A stretch of DNA of 64,000 nucleotides from Mimachlamys varia (lineage: Eukaryota > Mollusca > Bivalvia > Pectinida > Pectinidae): positions 29,419,405 to 29,483,404 of the forward strand of contig OX392530.1 in assembly GCA_947623455.1 (NCBI GenBank), written 5' to 3'. A program made the position numbers and the translations under genes. The notes under the pieces are model-generated. The model was given only the letters and a program-made list of their open reading frames with translations. It was not told the DNA's origin and ran no database searches. This document shows positions 1 through 12,831 of the stretch, in pieces (the stretch's first letter is position 1; each line of letters starts with the position of its first letter).

Positions 1-1090
1 TCAAATTGCCAAAAGTATTACGACGTTGCTAATCACACAGTATATTAATGCAGACTATCTGACAAAATAAATATCTTGCAATACTGTATGATATACGTTT
101 GGTTTGTTGGTGAAATACAAATGCTTATTATATTTTTCAAGGAGATTACACACGCTGTGGTATTTAAGCAGGTCTTATCACAATACCAAACAGGGTGTCC
201 CACGAGTAACACAGTTCGTGTAACAGAAGGCAATCGTTTGACAGACGAAACCCTTTGAACGACTTTATACGTAATAGGAAGTAACTATATACCTCGACCA
301 TCAGAAGATAATAACCTTCTCAGTATGGGTCCGATATTGATAATACGGTATTATTCAAGTAATTAAAATGGAATGAAACTTAGTGTAACTATGTTAAGTA
401 GGATTAGTTAAATGTCTCCCAGACTCTATCTGTAAGTATAATTACTTACTTTACTACTTACGTCGAATCTAATACATATATGGATATGACTCAGTGAAAT
501 ATTTGGCAGGCATATTTTTTATCTTTCGCAAACAATAATGGTCTAAGGTTACATCATGAAACGATTCCAAAAAACCTGAACAGGCAGAGGAACACAGTCC
601 AGATTGTGTATAGCCACCAGATATGAACATACGGGACTTTTGACTATAGTGACGTCAAATATCTTTGACATCGTAAATGTCCCATTAAACATGCCTCTGT
701 TTGATAATCTGTCATATATCCCCGCAGAAGTGGGTATATGATAATCAATTACGGGCACAAATTAAGTCGGACACCAATCTTGGTGCATTTTAAAAGTGAA
801 ACACAAAATGTATTCTCCTCAAAGGAAAATAGAATATTATCAGACTTCTGTTAAAAGTTTTAACTAGGTCGGAGCAATTACAGTTTGTTGTAATAAAACT
901 TACATGATTAGTTCGAACATCGTTATGGTAGGAAATAAGCTATCTATTGACTTAAAGTAAAGCTTCACATTTCCTCTTCTTCACATGTTCCAAGTTCATA
1001 CAAATTCACTGAGAAAACATTCACACTTTCTTCGGATTTAATAATAAGTCTGATATTTCCCACACTTTCTTTTAAAACATATTCAGTCCT
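1..1090. other. Non-coding flank, no gene seen
   Basis: AT-rich DNA with only short open frames on either strand. None has recognisable protein character or splice-site support. It could hold the 3' UTR of the minus-strand gene that ends at 1091. Confidence 0.5.
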
Positions 1091-1636
1091 TTAGTCTGCA
1101 TGCACAAAAACAACACATGTGGGTTTTTCCTGTCTGGGGAATTTGAGTATGGATCTGAGTTTAACACGCTGATGTGACGCGTCCGAGTACGAACGCTGCC
1201 GGGGCACATCCTCTTCTTCTTCGCCCTCCTCTGTCGGTGAAATAACAGTTTCTCCTGCCCATTGCACGTGGTAATGACTCGCTCTCCTTGCTCGATACCG
1301 AATTTTTGTTACAGGTTTTCGTTCTTTTTCACTGTTAATGTTTGTTTTACCTTCTCCGGTTTCACTCGGTTCTTTGACTGTCAATTTGTCTGGAACACTC
1401 AGTTTTGGTCTTTCTTTAGGACTTGTCTCCAGTTTGCCATCTGATAAGGACCTCCGTCGGTATTCCCGCGGAAATTCCGGATAATCTTCACTGAAACCAT
1501 CTTCTTCCAAGTCAGTCTCACCATCACAGATCTTGGATAGTTTTTTGTCCTTTTTCCTCACAATACCATCCAGAAGATCCAAATTTGTAATCCTCTCTTC
1601 TATTCTATTCATTTTGGGGGATTTAGTTTTTCCCAT
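1091..1636 (-). CDS. Unrecognised disordered protein or terminal coding exon, 181 aa
   Basis: I do not recognise this protein. It is a 181-residue open frame starting at an ATG and ending in VVFVHAD. The composition is strongly charged and disordered: many Lys, Arg, Glu and Ser, an acidic run EEGEEEED near residue 140, and two basic-Ser motifs (RRRSLSD near residue 60 and RQRSYSD near 150) that look like basophilic-kinase or 14-3-3 sites. The DNA just before the ATG on the minus strand reads ttttaacag|TTATG, a good splice acceptor, so this may be the last coding exon of a larger gene or follow a 5' UTR exon. No membrane segment, zinc motif or repeat is visible. The amino-acid make-up and the absence of a comparable long frame nearby favour a real gene. 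Confidence 0.5.
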   Translation of the reverse strand: MGKTKSPKMNRIEERITNLDLLDGIVRKKDKKLSKICDGETDLEEDGFSEDYPEFPREYRRRSLSDGKLETSPKERPKLSVPDKLTVKEPSETGEGKTNINSEKERKPVTKIRYRARRASHYHVQWAGETVISPTEEGEEEEDVPRQRSYSDASHQRVKLRSILKFPRQEKPTCVVFVHAD

Positions 1637-3050
1637 AACTGTTAAAACTTGAATGAGACATTTGAATTGATCTTCAAACCATGTCTAATACGCCTTTTAA
1701 AAGTTCGAAAGGATCACATTATTATCTATATAATTAACAGTCCTTTACGGCGACTCAAACCACCGATCTGAGAACCGGAATGGGTGTGTATTGGCTCGCA
1801 ATCGTCTGCCTTATGAAAACATGTTTACCGAGTATCGGGCTAAGCCTGCAGGGTAGTGTTTATTCTAGGTAACAGTGCAATGGAAGCCTGCCAAACCACC
1901 AGTCAGCTAGAAAATAGGTGAGGTATAATAAAGGGACCATTTAATTGATAATCTTTGACCTCACCTGTACAGTAAGTTACCAACAAATCTCTTCTGTAAT
2001 GATGAATGTATATATCTTGTATTAAAATAGATACGTATATACAATTTTGTAAATATAATGAACAATTCCCATATGCTCCGGTATTGGCGTTCACTCGACC
2101 GGCGCGGCTAAGATATTGTGATACCTATCAAACAATAACTACTACTGGACCGTTATTGTTTCGTTATTTTTGGGGAATACTGTTATGACTAGTTTCTAAC
2201 AGATTGATGATAGCGAGAACTAGGCACTATTTTTAGAAATAATCGGTAACCTAAATGACCTCCAACTTGACCAAGAAACGGTAATATGAGTATGTCCTAC
2301 AAATATGATCTTTTGGCATTTAAATGACACGTTGTTTCTTTGTATGGCTCTTGTTTGACAAAATATTTATGTAGTATTAAATTGTTATAAAGTATTTAAG
2401 TCATACTACTAAGCTTCCTGTTGGAATACCTTTAAATTCCGAACTTGTTAATTTCTACGTTCTCTTCAACTGCTCTCTTCGAGTATGTTCATATCTTCAT
2501 TACACACCGACTGAGTATGTCTATACCTTTCTTATGTTCCATTGAACCTATGAATATACTAATTAGTGCAAACTTCTACCATATTGATGTTTTTATTTAC
2601 CTTCTAAATTCTCGTCTTAACACCTGTTGAAAATGTTCAAACATTTATCATTCTAAAAAAGCGTCAATAAAACCATAATCCGAGCTAAAAATCGATAAAA
2701 CCAAAATATGAATAGAGACAAGATTTACACGGAGACCCTTGTAAAAGTACAAGATAATAAGACCAGGTGTTCCACGTACTTTTTACATCGGTTTAACATC
2801 ATATGTCAATATTACCCCAATTTCCCACTTAATCCGGGTGATACGTTCCATATACATATAGTCTCAAAACTAATCGGATGATATTGATTGTGGATTTTGA
2901 TTGCCAGCTCTGATAACGGAGCTTTTCTTTCTAGAGTTCAGCCATCGAACACTTGCAGTCAACATTTCTGATCATACAATATATCAATTTGGAGTCTCAT
3001 ATTGAACTAATATTTTAGTAAGTATGATATTATGCATTCGTTCGTTGGTC
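1637..3050. other. Non-coding; includes a tail fragment of the RT-relic family
   Basis: No credible gene. Around 2700-2775 the sequence (minus orientation) matches the tail block shared with 11580-11720 and 26560-26720 (the 'cttgtacttttacaagg' stretch), so a short tail of the RT element described below lies here. Confidence 0.45.
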
Positions 3051-3056
3051 ATGTGA

Positions 3057-3330
3057 CATGACGGGTGTTCCAAATTATGTCGTTAAACTTATTGTGGACG
3101 ATAAAAAAAATGACGAAACACACACCTATGTTGCGCCTTTAATGATGACGTAACAAACACATATGCGTGTTTCAAATAAAGTAATAAATATAATATGCCG
3201 AAAAAATGAATTAAACTGCATCATACAACTGTTTCGTCCTCCAAGGTCTCTTCACTAATGCCAGTGACCAAAAGGAAGGAATCCAAAATTTCAAAACTTA
3301 TTTAGAAGCAGAAGGAAGTAAACAACATAT
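3057..3330. repeat. Interspersed repeat, also at 47690-47880
   Basis: This block shares 'gaaaaaatgaattaaactgcatcata', then 'tcctcc..ggnctcttca' and 'ccaaaagg..ggaatccaaa', with 47770-47860, so a dispersed repeat family is present twice. No coding capacity or clear terminal repeat was found. Confidence 0.6.
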
Positions 3331-3852
3331 TGTCAGGTTATTCAATTAATCAAAAGAAAGAAACTTTATAGTATTGATTTTACAGAAACAACTTTTTGCT
3401 TTCTTCTTGATTTAAAACGGGGATCATGACGTCATTCCATTTGTGCTGGTGCCTTCATCGTTGTTGTTATTGTTATTGTCTTTTTGTAGTGATGTTCGCT
3501 TGAGATTAAAGCCGTCGATATATTGTTATCTGTTTTACACCGTACTTGTTCTATCTAGTAACATTAGGATCATAATAAAGATAGATGTATTCGTCTACTA
3601 GATAATTTGTGTAGACATGACCTAAGTGTCTTGTACCTATGAATTTACCTACACTTAGTCCTAGTTCCCATGACGCATATATCGACCCTGTACTACAACG
3701 CTTTGTACGTATAAACAATTGTCCTTTAAACTTTGTTTACAAAATGTGGTAGTTTATCAGTTCGTGATAGTATTGTCTGAAGATATATTACAAGTACACA
3801 TGACATAGACATGTTATAAAGATATAGGTATTGAACATTAACGGTAATATAA

Positions 3853-4072
3853 GGGGCCGCAGTGGCCGAGTGGTTAAAGGTATCCCGACATTCTACCACT
3901 AGCCCTCCACCTCTTGGTTGCGAGTCGAAACCCACGTGGAGCAGTTGCCATGTATTGACCGTAGGTCGGTGGTTTTACTCTGGATACTCCGGCTTTCCTC
4001 CACCTCCATAACCTGGCACGCCCTTAAATGACACTAGCTGTTAATAGGATGTAAAGCAAAATAAACTAAACC
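3853..4072 (+). mobile_element. tRNA-headed SINE (V-SINE-like)
   Basis: It begins with a tRNA-like head. An A-box-like gtggccgagtggttaaagg is followed by a B-box-like ggttgcgagtcgaaaccc at about 3915-3932. After the head comes the block ctctggatactccggctttcctccacc, which resembles the conserved central domain of metazoan V-SINEs (RUDI-type elements in molluscs). The 3' end is A-rich (aaagcaaaataaactaaacc). About 220 bp and apparently near full length. The family name is from memory; the tRNA-like structure is directly visible. Confidence 0.7.
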
Positions 4073-4917
4073 TCATTATAAGTTACTGATAATAATACGT
4101 TTTATCTATCGAGAATTAAAAAATCAAGATAATTTCGAAGCATCTTTAAAAAAAAGGGCAATAACAAAAAACAAGTATTATGAAGACCTGTTTAGACTAT
4201 GATTTAGTGCGTTTTACAAATAACTTGATATGACCTCTGTCCGGTTGTATAAATATACCGAAGTATCTTAAACGGATTAAAGTTCTACCATAGACTTTCT
4301 ATTAAGAGTTATAGTATTAACTGGACATGAACAATAACTGATTCAATGAAAACCAGAACCAAGGCCACTTGACTTATTTATAGGAGTCATTATAGTCTAT
4401 GTTCTTATGAATACAAAGAAAATAGTATGCTGTGGTTGCATTAAGTTAATGACACATTTAAATACATTTCTACATGACCTTTAAGTACTTATAATGACTT
4501 AAGAATCGCCTTGGTTTCACTTAAAGAAAAAAAATCTAATTACGCGTTATGTTATACTTCATTTTACTTATGTTCCAAGGAACTGTCGTTAAAAAAAGCC
4601 GTTGAAAAAAAGAAAGAAATGTGTCTTTAAAACAACAAATTCATCATTGACACAATTCGTTATAAGATATGAGGGACCAAAAAGGGATATAAAAGTCTTT
4701 GACATAATATACAACAACTGTGAATACAAAGAAGCTAGGTGCACGTGAAGGAAGCAGGAGGACTAATGGATTGAGAGGGCAGCCACATTTAAAGATGGAG
4801 GGATATAAATAATAACCGACAGTGTTCAATACAAGTTGATCACGTAACCAATGAAGTATAGCTCGCAATGCATATTACATTTATTCACACTATACAATTT
4901 TGTTGTATATATATCTG
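4073..4917. other. Non-coding, nothing identified
   Basis: AT-rich DNA with short A-runs and no supported gene or repeat structure. Confidence 0.4.
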
Positions 4918-5245
4918 TAGGAGTTACCGCCCATGGAACTAGGAAAAGTTTGTGATCTCGAATTATTTTTATCTTCAAATTCACACCGACTAAACATCCA
5001 TGTATGAATTTGTACGTGGATATCAAAATATAAGCTTAACATTTCATATCGACATTTAAAATGGAAGATGAAACTAAACTATGTATGAGTTACCGCTATG
5101 GAAATAGGAAGCGTTTGCGATCTCGAATTCTTTTTACCTTCAAATTCACACCGACTAAACATCCATGTATGAATTTGTGCGTGGATATAAAAATATAAGC
5201 TTAACATTTCATATCGACATTTAAAATGGAAGATGAAACTCAAAA
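4918..5245. repeat. Tandem duplication, period about 165 bp, two copies
   Basis: The segment with ggagttaccgc, gatctcgaatt, ttcacaccgactaaacatcc and ggaagatgaaact occurs twice, with matching landmarks 165 bp apart (for example taaacatcc at 4991 and 5156). Divergence is slight. The short open frames over it are by-products. Confidence 0.8.
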
Positions 5246-6744
5246 CATACAATATCATTACCAATACCGTTTATATAACATAATTACTTTCCATATCTAC
5301 CATTATTAATATGCCAAATGCACCATGTTTTATATTTGTTCAGCAGGTCTATGACGTGCTTTGTGATTCTATAGAACCTTCGAGATTTGGTTATAGTAGT
5401 ACAACAACATCTGCTGAGCGGGTGTGTCAGTAAAGGCTAGCGTAGGGCCATCAATATAATGACTCTCATTGGCGGTTTAGCTTGTATAGATCAAGTCATT
5501 GAAATCGTTACATCAAAGTATTTTTGTCCTATTACATACAAACCAACTTCCTTTTTAATATCTTCAGAATTTCAAAAGAAATAGGAGCACGGTATACACG
5601 ACTTGGAATATGTTTCAACAGATGGAACCATCGGTGACTTTGACATTAGATATCAATTGAGCTGTTATATAAAGTATCTGAGCCAGAATCGTAAACAACG
5701 GTTAAATAATGGGCTGCCTCAATAATTTAACAATCATCTGGAGACTGACAGAGTGGGTGTGGTTTTACCTACCTACTTAGCAATGCCTCGTATGTGGGCG
5801 TCTTTTTATCTAAGTGTTTGTATCACTGTTATAATTTCTATGCATGTATATGATATTAAAATACAAATCAAGATTCAAATTTTTAAATTAAATAAAAATG
5901 TTGATTCTTTATTTAGAACAGTTTTATAGATATACAACTTTGATTTGACTGATTATCTAAAATGTTTTAGATATGTACCGTTTTTGAAGGTTTTATATGT
6001 ACATTTATATACTGACGTCTTTGAATGAAACTGCAATTTTCAATTCGAATTCTGTGTTTGTTGTGTACTTTAAGTTGTACAATTCTAACTAGTTTGTCAT
6101 GGTAATGATAGGAATCAATTATAACAGTACGTATTTTTTACTCTCTTGTGCATTAGCGGTTTGCTGATTTCCTTATTGATTAATGGTATAATTCCATAAG
6201 CCATCTTATATTTTACCATTCTTCACAATAGTGTACAGGAGAGTTCAGATATATTTCATAGGAAATCCATCCTTGAAATATTGTACATCACAAATGTTTG
6301 AACTTAATATATGTAGTTATTGTATGTAATATTCCATATAACATTAGTGCCCGAATCTATCAACCCTGGTAACCAGTGATATCACATGACCTTATTTCAA
6401 TCAAAAGGTATGCCCACGTGTACAATTACTTGTGTCATTCTGTTTCTGTTACATAAATGCTAAATAATAATAATAATAAAACCCGTTTAAACACCTTACA
6501 TATGTTTATTTTTTTGTGCATAAAAATCCATTTTTTGAAATAACTTATTTTTTCTTTATCGGGATTAAGGAATGACACATTTAGAATGAAACGTTTTCAT
6601 TTGTTCGTGCCGTGATATAAGCCGTTAAAGTGTAACAATAATTATCACCACACACAAGGGGAAAACAAACAGTATAATTATAAAAAAAATCAAAAGGAAA
6701 CGAATAATTGTCTTTTTATGCATTGAAAGTTTTCCGATGTTAAT
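5246..6744. other. Non-coding, nothing identified
   Basis: AT-rich DNA with a short taa microsatellite near 6466. No gene supported. Confidence 0.4.
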
Positions 6745-6905
6745 AAATAGTATTATACAATGATAGCCTTTTGATGAGGTCGATACATGGTTTTATCAAC
6801 CGGAGAAAAAATATCGACCGAGGACGAAGTCCGAGGTTGATATTTTTTCTCATGTCGATAAAACCATGTTTCGACCGAAATCAAAAGGCAATAATAGTTT
6901 TATTA
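6745..6905. mobile_element. Foldback/MITE-like palindrome
   Basis: The two halves are imperfect inverted copies. On the left are cttttgatgaggtcgata, catggttttatc and gagaaaaaatatcgacc; on the right the same blocks in reverse complement. The centre is gaggacgaagtccgagg. Arms are about 65-70 bp. This is typical of short non-autonomous foldback elements. Confidence 0.7.
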
Positions 6906-7468
6906 TAAATTTCTATGTTTTATTTGAACTCAGACCACAAGAGAAAGATTGTATTCAACGGCATTTAATCAAATTCTCAAACAATATTATAACAATACAA
7001 TATTAAATACTTCCTGAACACTTTAACAGCTGTTGATGTTTTCCGTTTGATATTGTTAGACTCCACGCCGTCGAGAATAGCATCTTTTGAATTATTTGTA
7101 AGAATGGCGAACCTGCTGTCTGCCATTACTGTTGTTGTTGTCAAGCAGTGCCGAGGTCTTCGGATGTCTATACGTTACTTCATATATATTTTTAGAAACA
7201 CTCTGTCAACCAGCTTTTTTTGCACGACTGCAATTTATAATAATAACTTTTATCCAAGACTGGCCCTCAGTGTTTTATGTTTAATTGTTTTTGTTAATTT
7301 ATTTACCAATTATGATATTCAAACTCGTAAGGTTTTGTTCCTCTAATATAACCAATTTGATTTGTAAAATTGGAAGTTGTGGGCGCATTTTGTTATTCTG
7401 AATGATGAAATGCAAGTTCAAATGCAATTAATAAAAATGATAGAAATTCATCTTTCAGCTTTAAGTTT
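6906..7468. other. 3' flank of fucosyltransferase copy 1
   Basis: No gene supported. A 99-codon plus-strand frame at 7047-7346 has no recognisable domain or splice context and is not called. The copy 1 3' UTR must start here on the minus strand. Confidence 0.35.
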
Positions 7469-8481
7469 TTAACTCATTCCTATCCAATGAGATGGAAAAT
7501 AGTCTGAAAAGTTCGAACCTAGTTTTTCCCACAGTTTTGAATTATTCCTTACAGGGTATCTATAGTAGATGACGTCACCTCCGGCGAGGTACCCCGCCCA
7601 CCATCCGAACGTGCCTACAGTCATCACTGTGTGATTACATGCCATCAACACGGCAAAATCCACTTCCGGACGTTTTTTGTTGTAAACATAATTTATATGT
7701 ACACCAGTTAGGTTACGGAGTTCTTCCTTAGCCCAGTCCAATGAAGTAGAACATACGATAAACACTGGATTAGAGAATTTTGCCAGAAAGTATGCTATGG
7801 AATGTTTAATATAAGTCCCGGGAGCCACATTGTACCCGAATTCTACCTTGGTAGTCCACAACAGGTCTCCGCGCCTAATATGAACCCCAATATATGTGAT
7901 GGTACTTACTCCTGAATCCACCGACAACGATTTCGCAGCTTGATACAAAATTGAATCTGCCATCACCTTTAATTCATCCTTGAGTGAGAATTCCAGCAGA
8001 ATTTCTGACTTATATTTCTCAAAGTATTTCCAAGATTGGAGATATTTTGTCAGCATAATATGACGTTTGTGATCTGTCACCCGTTTATAAATATTGCCAT
8101 CAAAACGGGCACTGAACTCCGGCGCTACTTGTTTCCATTGGGTACAAGAAAAAGAACTATTCTGCATGATGTGCGATGTCAGTTTGAACACATTTCGTAA
8201 TATATGATCCACTGGAATAACCATTGTCCTATTGACGGCCCTTGCTATGCCATACGTGCTTGCATATATAAACATGTGATTACCAAGTCGCCCTACTGAA
8301 CTTGGACATAGTTTGAACGTGTTTTCCAGCTCTTCGCTTTTGTTCAATGTTCTTGTGACAAAAGATTGTCGAGAGGACGACGTGTCCTCTGGTCTTTGGT
8401 TGCTCTTGGTAGACAAGTGGATGGATATATGTTCAAGGATAATCATCATAATCACCATCATCAATGCCATATAAAACAAAC
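7469..8481 (-). CDS. Alpha-1,2-fucosyltransferase (GT11), catalytic exon, copy 1
   Basis: GT11 enzymes move L-fucose from GDP-fucose to the 2-OH of a terminal galactose on glycans in the Golgi. The frame shows a hydrophobic N-terminal anchor (about residues 4-16), then GRLGN (about 63-67), the GDP-fucose-binding motif HIRRGD (about 200-205), and FGWWAGYLAGGDVIYY (about 291-306). All are hallmarks of FUT1/FUT2-like proteins. Several N-glycosylation sequons (NRT, NSS, NLT, NHT, NFS) fit a type II lumenal enzyme. The minus strand reads tttctacag|GT TTG at the 5' edge, an acceptor in phase 1, identical in phase to copies 2 and 3. There is no ATG at the true start, so a short upstream exon must supply it; I could not find that exon. 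Length and motifs look intact. Confidence 0.88.
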
Positions 8482-11090
8482 CTGTAGAAACAAAATATAT
8501 ATATATATATACATATAAATCATTATGAAAGTTGCATACATATATTTGAGAAATATCTTAAAGTATCTAATGAAACAAGCTACATAGAATTATTTTTAGG
8601 TACATTGTCGTGATATTGATTTGTCCATTGGCCGGTTACACAATTCTCTGAAAACGTCTTATAAAAAATGGTCATACATGCACACTAGTTGTCAGATGCT
8701 TCTGAGACCATTTTATATAGCAGCTGTCTGTTTCACAGTCGTATGTACCTTTCTTATGGCGAAATATGAAAGATCTTGTCGACATTTCTATCTTGGAGAA
8801 ATTTAGATATTCAACAACTATCTACAGCGTGTGTCAATTTATATCACCTGTTAACATCCTATGCACAAATGTGTGGGAAAAACTACTTTACGTAACAGGT
8901 CTCAGCTTGTGACTGGGTGATCAAAAGACACGTAGGGATTAAAACGTCGCTGTACAAGCCACATTGATTTTCAAAAGACCGTTGCTATTATTTTGCGTTT
9001 AGGATACCGTATGATTGTGAATGAAGTTAATTGTAGAATTATGTTTAAATCTCCTCACAAGTGAGTTTAGCTTGGGATAAGAAGTGTATAATGCGGAAAT
9101 GATGTTCAAATTAGAAATGCATTATTTTTTCAGATAAATACCGGTGTAAAGTTTATAATCTAGGGTCAAAATACGATAAAAGGAAGGTCCATATTTTGCC
9201 CCTGATTTAATTGATTTTGAGTTTGGATTATGATTTTGTTAACGCCTCGGTATTCTCTTTTTTATTATCTACATAGCGACCCTATTAAAGAGAATAAGAC
9301 CAGGGCCCGTCATGAAACCGTTCTCATGCTCAAGCATGGATTTTGTGATACATTGAGTGAGGGAAATGAGAACGGAACGATTGGGGATTTGCCTTGCTTA
9401 ATCAACCATTTAATGACGTTAGGTACTAATCTGATTTCAAAACTCAAGAATTTCTTATCTAGAATTTTTTTTTTACCTACAAAAATGTTAGATATTCTTA
9501 TAGAACTTTATAACATACATATTTAAGAGTATAAACTTTTTTGAACACACACAATGAATTGATGCACTTACAAATTGTGCATAAAAACACACATATATTT
9601 CAATTACACCTAAGCGCAATTTTAAGCCAGAAAAGCGTCTCTATCGAAGTACTACTTAAATATGTTTGTTGATAATCAAAATCATGTAGTATTATGGTTT
9701 TAGTTTCGTTTGATTTTTGAGACTACATGTGTATTTGAATTTGTTTTAATTGTCAATTCAAATGTATCGATTAGTTCTATAAAATGATACAGAAATAACA
9801 AACTACAACAAGTGATCTGGTATTATTATGTACGGTATGATGAAGTGACCATGACAAAATTAAATTGAGTGATTTCATGTAATAATAAAAACGAAAGGAC
9901 AATTACAAATTGATGACAAATGCAAATTCATAGAATGTGATTTTGTGTCATTCAATGTCGTTACTTGATATATGTTATAATGCACTATCATTAAATGACA
10001 TCCAGAATACATCATACCCTTTTCATCCATTTGTTTTATAATACACTAGTTTGTATTTATTTATCTGGTTATTGTCGTGCATCCTTAGCAAAAATATAAA
10101 AGGTAACTACTGTTTTACAATAGTTTAGAAAATTGCGATTCCCACCTTTTGGTCTCTAGCATCACCGGAGGGCCCTTGGAGGACGAAACAGCTGTATGGT
10201 GCATATAAGTATATATTTCTAAATTTAAAAGGTGCAGCATATGTGTGTGTGTTACGTCATCTTCCATAAGACTACAGTAGGTAAAATAGTATTTCTTTCG
10301 TTGTCGCTCCGACTGTTTCGTTTCTGTAACAGCTCCGAATTCCTATTTTAGCATCTCGTAGTCTTCTATGCTGGTACCTACCAGATGAAGTGTCATACAA
10401 TATACGGATTACAAGGATTTTTTTTATGGTTACAAACATGACGCATGCTGTAAAAGCTGTCACTCCATTATAGGGTATTTAGGCGAGCAACATGCATACA
10501 TGTATTAACATTTGCATAATTCGGATCAACAAAACGGATCGACATATTTTGCAATAATTGAATTTACGATACTTAGGGTTCTCGTTTGTGAATTTTAGGT
10601 ATGACATTACGGTGGCTACAAAGGGTATTTTGACCTACTTGAAACTATTATTTGACCTCTTCAATTCATGACGTACAAAGTGTCAAAAGTGCATTGGTAT
10701 ACCTTCTCAAAGAACTAGGCCTGCTTGATAACCAAGATAACCCTATATACACATTGACCAGGTTTTCGAAAGATGAAAAACTATGTAATCATGAATAAGT
10801 ATTACATTCTTTCACGATACCGTTTAATTAGCAAGACGCTGACCTACCTTGTCTTTATTAGATACCGAAACTTCACAAGGATCCTTATAAGCAACGGTAT
10901 TGATGGCTCTTACTAAATGCTCAACCAAGCCTTTATCAAAACTTCTTACTATTATTCTAAGTACCATTAAATCAGAGCTTCAGTCTTTTGTGATAATCCA
11001 GAAGTGGAATTAACGGAATGTATAATATTGAAAACAAAATCAAAAGATCATTGATCAATCTTGAGCGCCCCCCTCCTAATTGGTCCACCC
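8482..11090. other. Intron/5' flank of copy 1, with an RT-element tail
   Basis: About 8690-9000 is homologous to 17310-17590, the flank of the broken fucosyltransferase copy (shared catttctt-like block, cgtaaCaGGTCTCAGCTTGTGA and tgatcaaaa). About 9190-9260 matches the RT-element tail at 11655-11720. Nothing else is identifiable; the copy 1 first exon should lie here. Confidence 0.5.
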
Positions 11091-11094
11091 TTTA

Positions 11095-11734
11095 ACTAAC
11101 CATACATCAACCAAAACTGAATGAACGTCTTAGATCTCTCGTTATGAGAGCTTTCCTTTCTAGGTGCTATATGCATTTAAAGCATTCATCATAGAATAAA
11201 GCTTGATAAAGAATTGAATCCTTCATCACCTTTTATTCGTCTTACAATGTGTATTGCAACATCTTTTCCGATTTATATTTTACAATGTATTTCTAAGATT
11301 AGAAATATTTTGTCGGGAATTATCACAACTAACAACACAAGGATTCGAGAGATGCAGGTTGATCAGAACTATGGGCAAGTTTCATGGTCGCCATCTTTGT
11401 CTCATTGAGGGATATTCTGTATCTTTAAGTAAAATGAAGATGGACGTTTTTGAGTATGCTCATTAGTGTATTTACTAGTTGTCAATTGACAATGATACTC
11501 GGTTCTCATTTTGAAAACGTGATGTTTACATTGATGGGACAAAGATTTACGTGGCGGGTGGCGTCGATGAAGCAGAAGACGCTTACTCTTCCGAACACCT
11601 GGTCTTATTCTCTTGTACTTTTACAAGAGTCTCCATGTAAATCTTTCCTTTGTTCATATATTGCCCCTGGTTTAATCGATTTTGAGTTTGGATTATGATT
11701 TTGTTAACGCTTCAGTATTCTCTTATTTATTTTG
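11095..11734 (+). pseudogene. Degenerate reverse-transcriptase element fragment (plus)
   Basis: Plus-strand translation around 11100-11160 resembles the same RT block as the minus relic at 19500-19680 (a KLxxRLRSLxxRAF pattern). About 11335-11465 gives the C-terminal block also at 26340-26460 (QGFxRCRL..., then YxVSLS). The tail 11577-11720 matches 26550-26720. Multiple stops and shifts mean it is dead. It directly abuts the truncated fucosyltransferase relic at about 11735. Confidence 0.6.
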
Positions 11735-12175
11735 TAAGCCATCACCCTTTTGCAAATATTGCCATCAAGCGACTACTGGTCTTCGGTGCCACAGTCTGCT
11801 GTCGGGTACAAGGAATGAAGATTAGATCTATGCTGTCAGTTTTTGCTTTTCTTGACGTCTCGATAAAAATAATCTCGTAAAATTGCATTCTTTAGAATTA
11901 TGAGTGTTCTGTAGACTGATCATGACATGCTATAAATGCTTGTATGGATCAAATTTTGATCGCCAAGACGCCCTACTGACCCTGAACAAAGTGTTGAAAT
12001 ATTGTTTCAGCTTTTTCTTTTGGGCCGATGATGTCGTAATGGCAGGAGATTGTTGAGATGAAAATGTGTAGGTTGGTCTTAGGTTGTTCTTGGATGACAA
12101 GTGAGTAGGGAGATGTGCAAGGCTAATCATCATAATAACATCATCAATGACATTAACACTAGACCTGTTTATACA
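11735..12175 (-). pseudogene. Broken alpha-1,2-fucosyltransferase copy
   Basis: DNA on the minus strand matches the 5' part of copy 1. It covers the signal-anchor region (HLPTHLSSK here, HISIHLSTK in copy 1) and the GRLGN region, now frameshifted (VSRASWRSKFDPYKH). On the plus strand, aaatattgccatcaa at about 11756 and gggtacaagg at about 11804 correspond to copy 1 at 8090-8145. The match stops at 11735, where the RT-element tail begins, so the GDP-fucose-binding half is missing. Frame breaks and truncation make this a pseudogene. Upstream (higher coordinates) its intron sequence continues and is split by the DIRS element. Confidence 0.8.
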
Positions 12176-12235
12176 TATAGATTAAACATTATGGTATATT
12201 GCTTACATATTTGCAAATATCTGAAAACGAATAAT

Positions 12236-12445
12236 CTCCCCCTCATCCAAGCATCACCATGTGATGGATGAGAGGGATTCTCTGTAATGAAAGCCCGAAG
12301 GCTGGACGGTTACATTGCACTTGTCACCCTACAAGGTGCGCGACACTGACTTTCACAGTTCAAAACATACTGTGCGTGCATGACCCCTACACCCGAGGTC
12401 AGCCTATAAAAGACACGACAACCCGTGTACCTGCGCTTATTCAAA
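12236..12445. repeat. DIRS terminal repeat, element right end
   Basis: About 12308-12440 is the reverse complement of about 17122-17260 (shared cggttacattgcacttgtcaccct, ggtgcgcgacactgac, tataaaagacacgac). The outer 70 bp (12236-12307, with ctccccctcatcc and gaaagcccgaaggctgg) is specific to this end, so the two termini differ, as in other DIRS elements. Confidence 0.9.
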
Positions 12446-12515
12446 GACCAACTCATTGTTGGCAAACCAACCCTGACCCAACTGGGCGGGAAACCAATAT
12501 CTATTGTGGTGGGTA

Positions 12516-12640
12516 ATGTAACCGTCCAGCCTTCGGGCTTTCATTACAGAGAATCCCTCTCATCCATCACATGGTGATGCTTGGATGAGGGGGAGATTCT
12601 CTTCCATTCAGCCCTCCGGCTTACCGGTTACATTGCACAT
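12516..12640. repeat. DIRS internal complementary region
   Basis: 12516-12598 is the reverse complement of the low-coordinate terminus (12233-12320). 12596-12640 is the reverse complement of the high-coordinate terminus (about 17244-17286). The two halves join at ATT 12596-12598. In DIRS elements this region templates joining of the ends during circle formation. Confidence 0.92.
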
Positions 12641-12831
12641 TCAAAGTGTTTGACAACAATCCACGCAAAATTTATGGACACTCAAAGAAAACCACAAGAC
12701 AGAATATAAATTCAATATTTAATAGATTACTGTTAAATCGATAATCATCAATTATAAAGAACATTATACACAGTTACACCTCACAACACTCTCATGGATA
12801 GAAACAACCCCAAAGTCCATGGGTTTTACAG

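Noticed and set aside
3853..3935. Functional tRNA gene
   Set aside because: Boxes are present but the stems are poor, and the sequence continues into a SINE body with an A-rich end.
7047..7346. 99-codon plus-strand gene
   Set aside because: No domain, splice context or repeat relation; AT-rich hydrophobic frame of the kind expected by chance.
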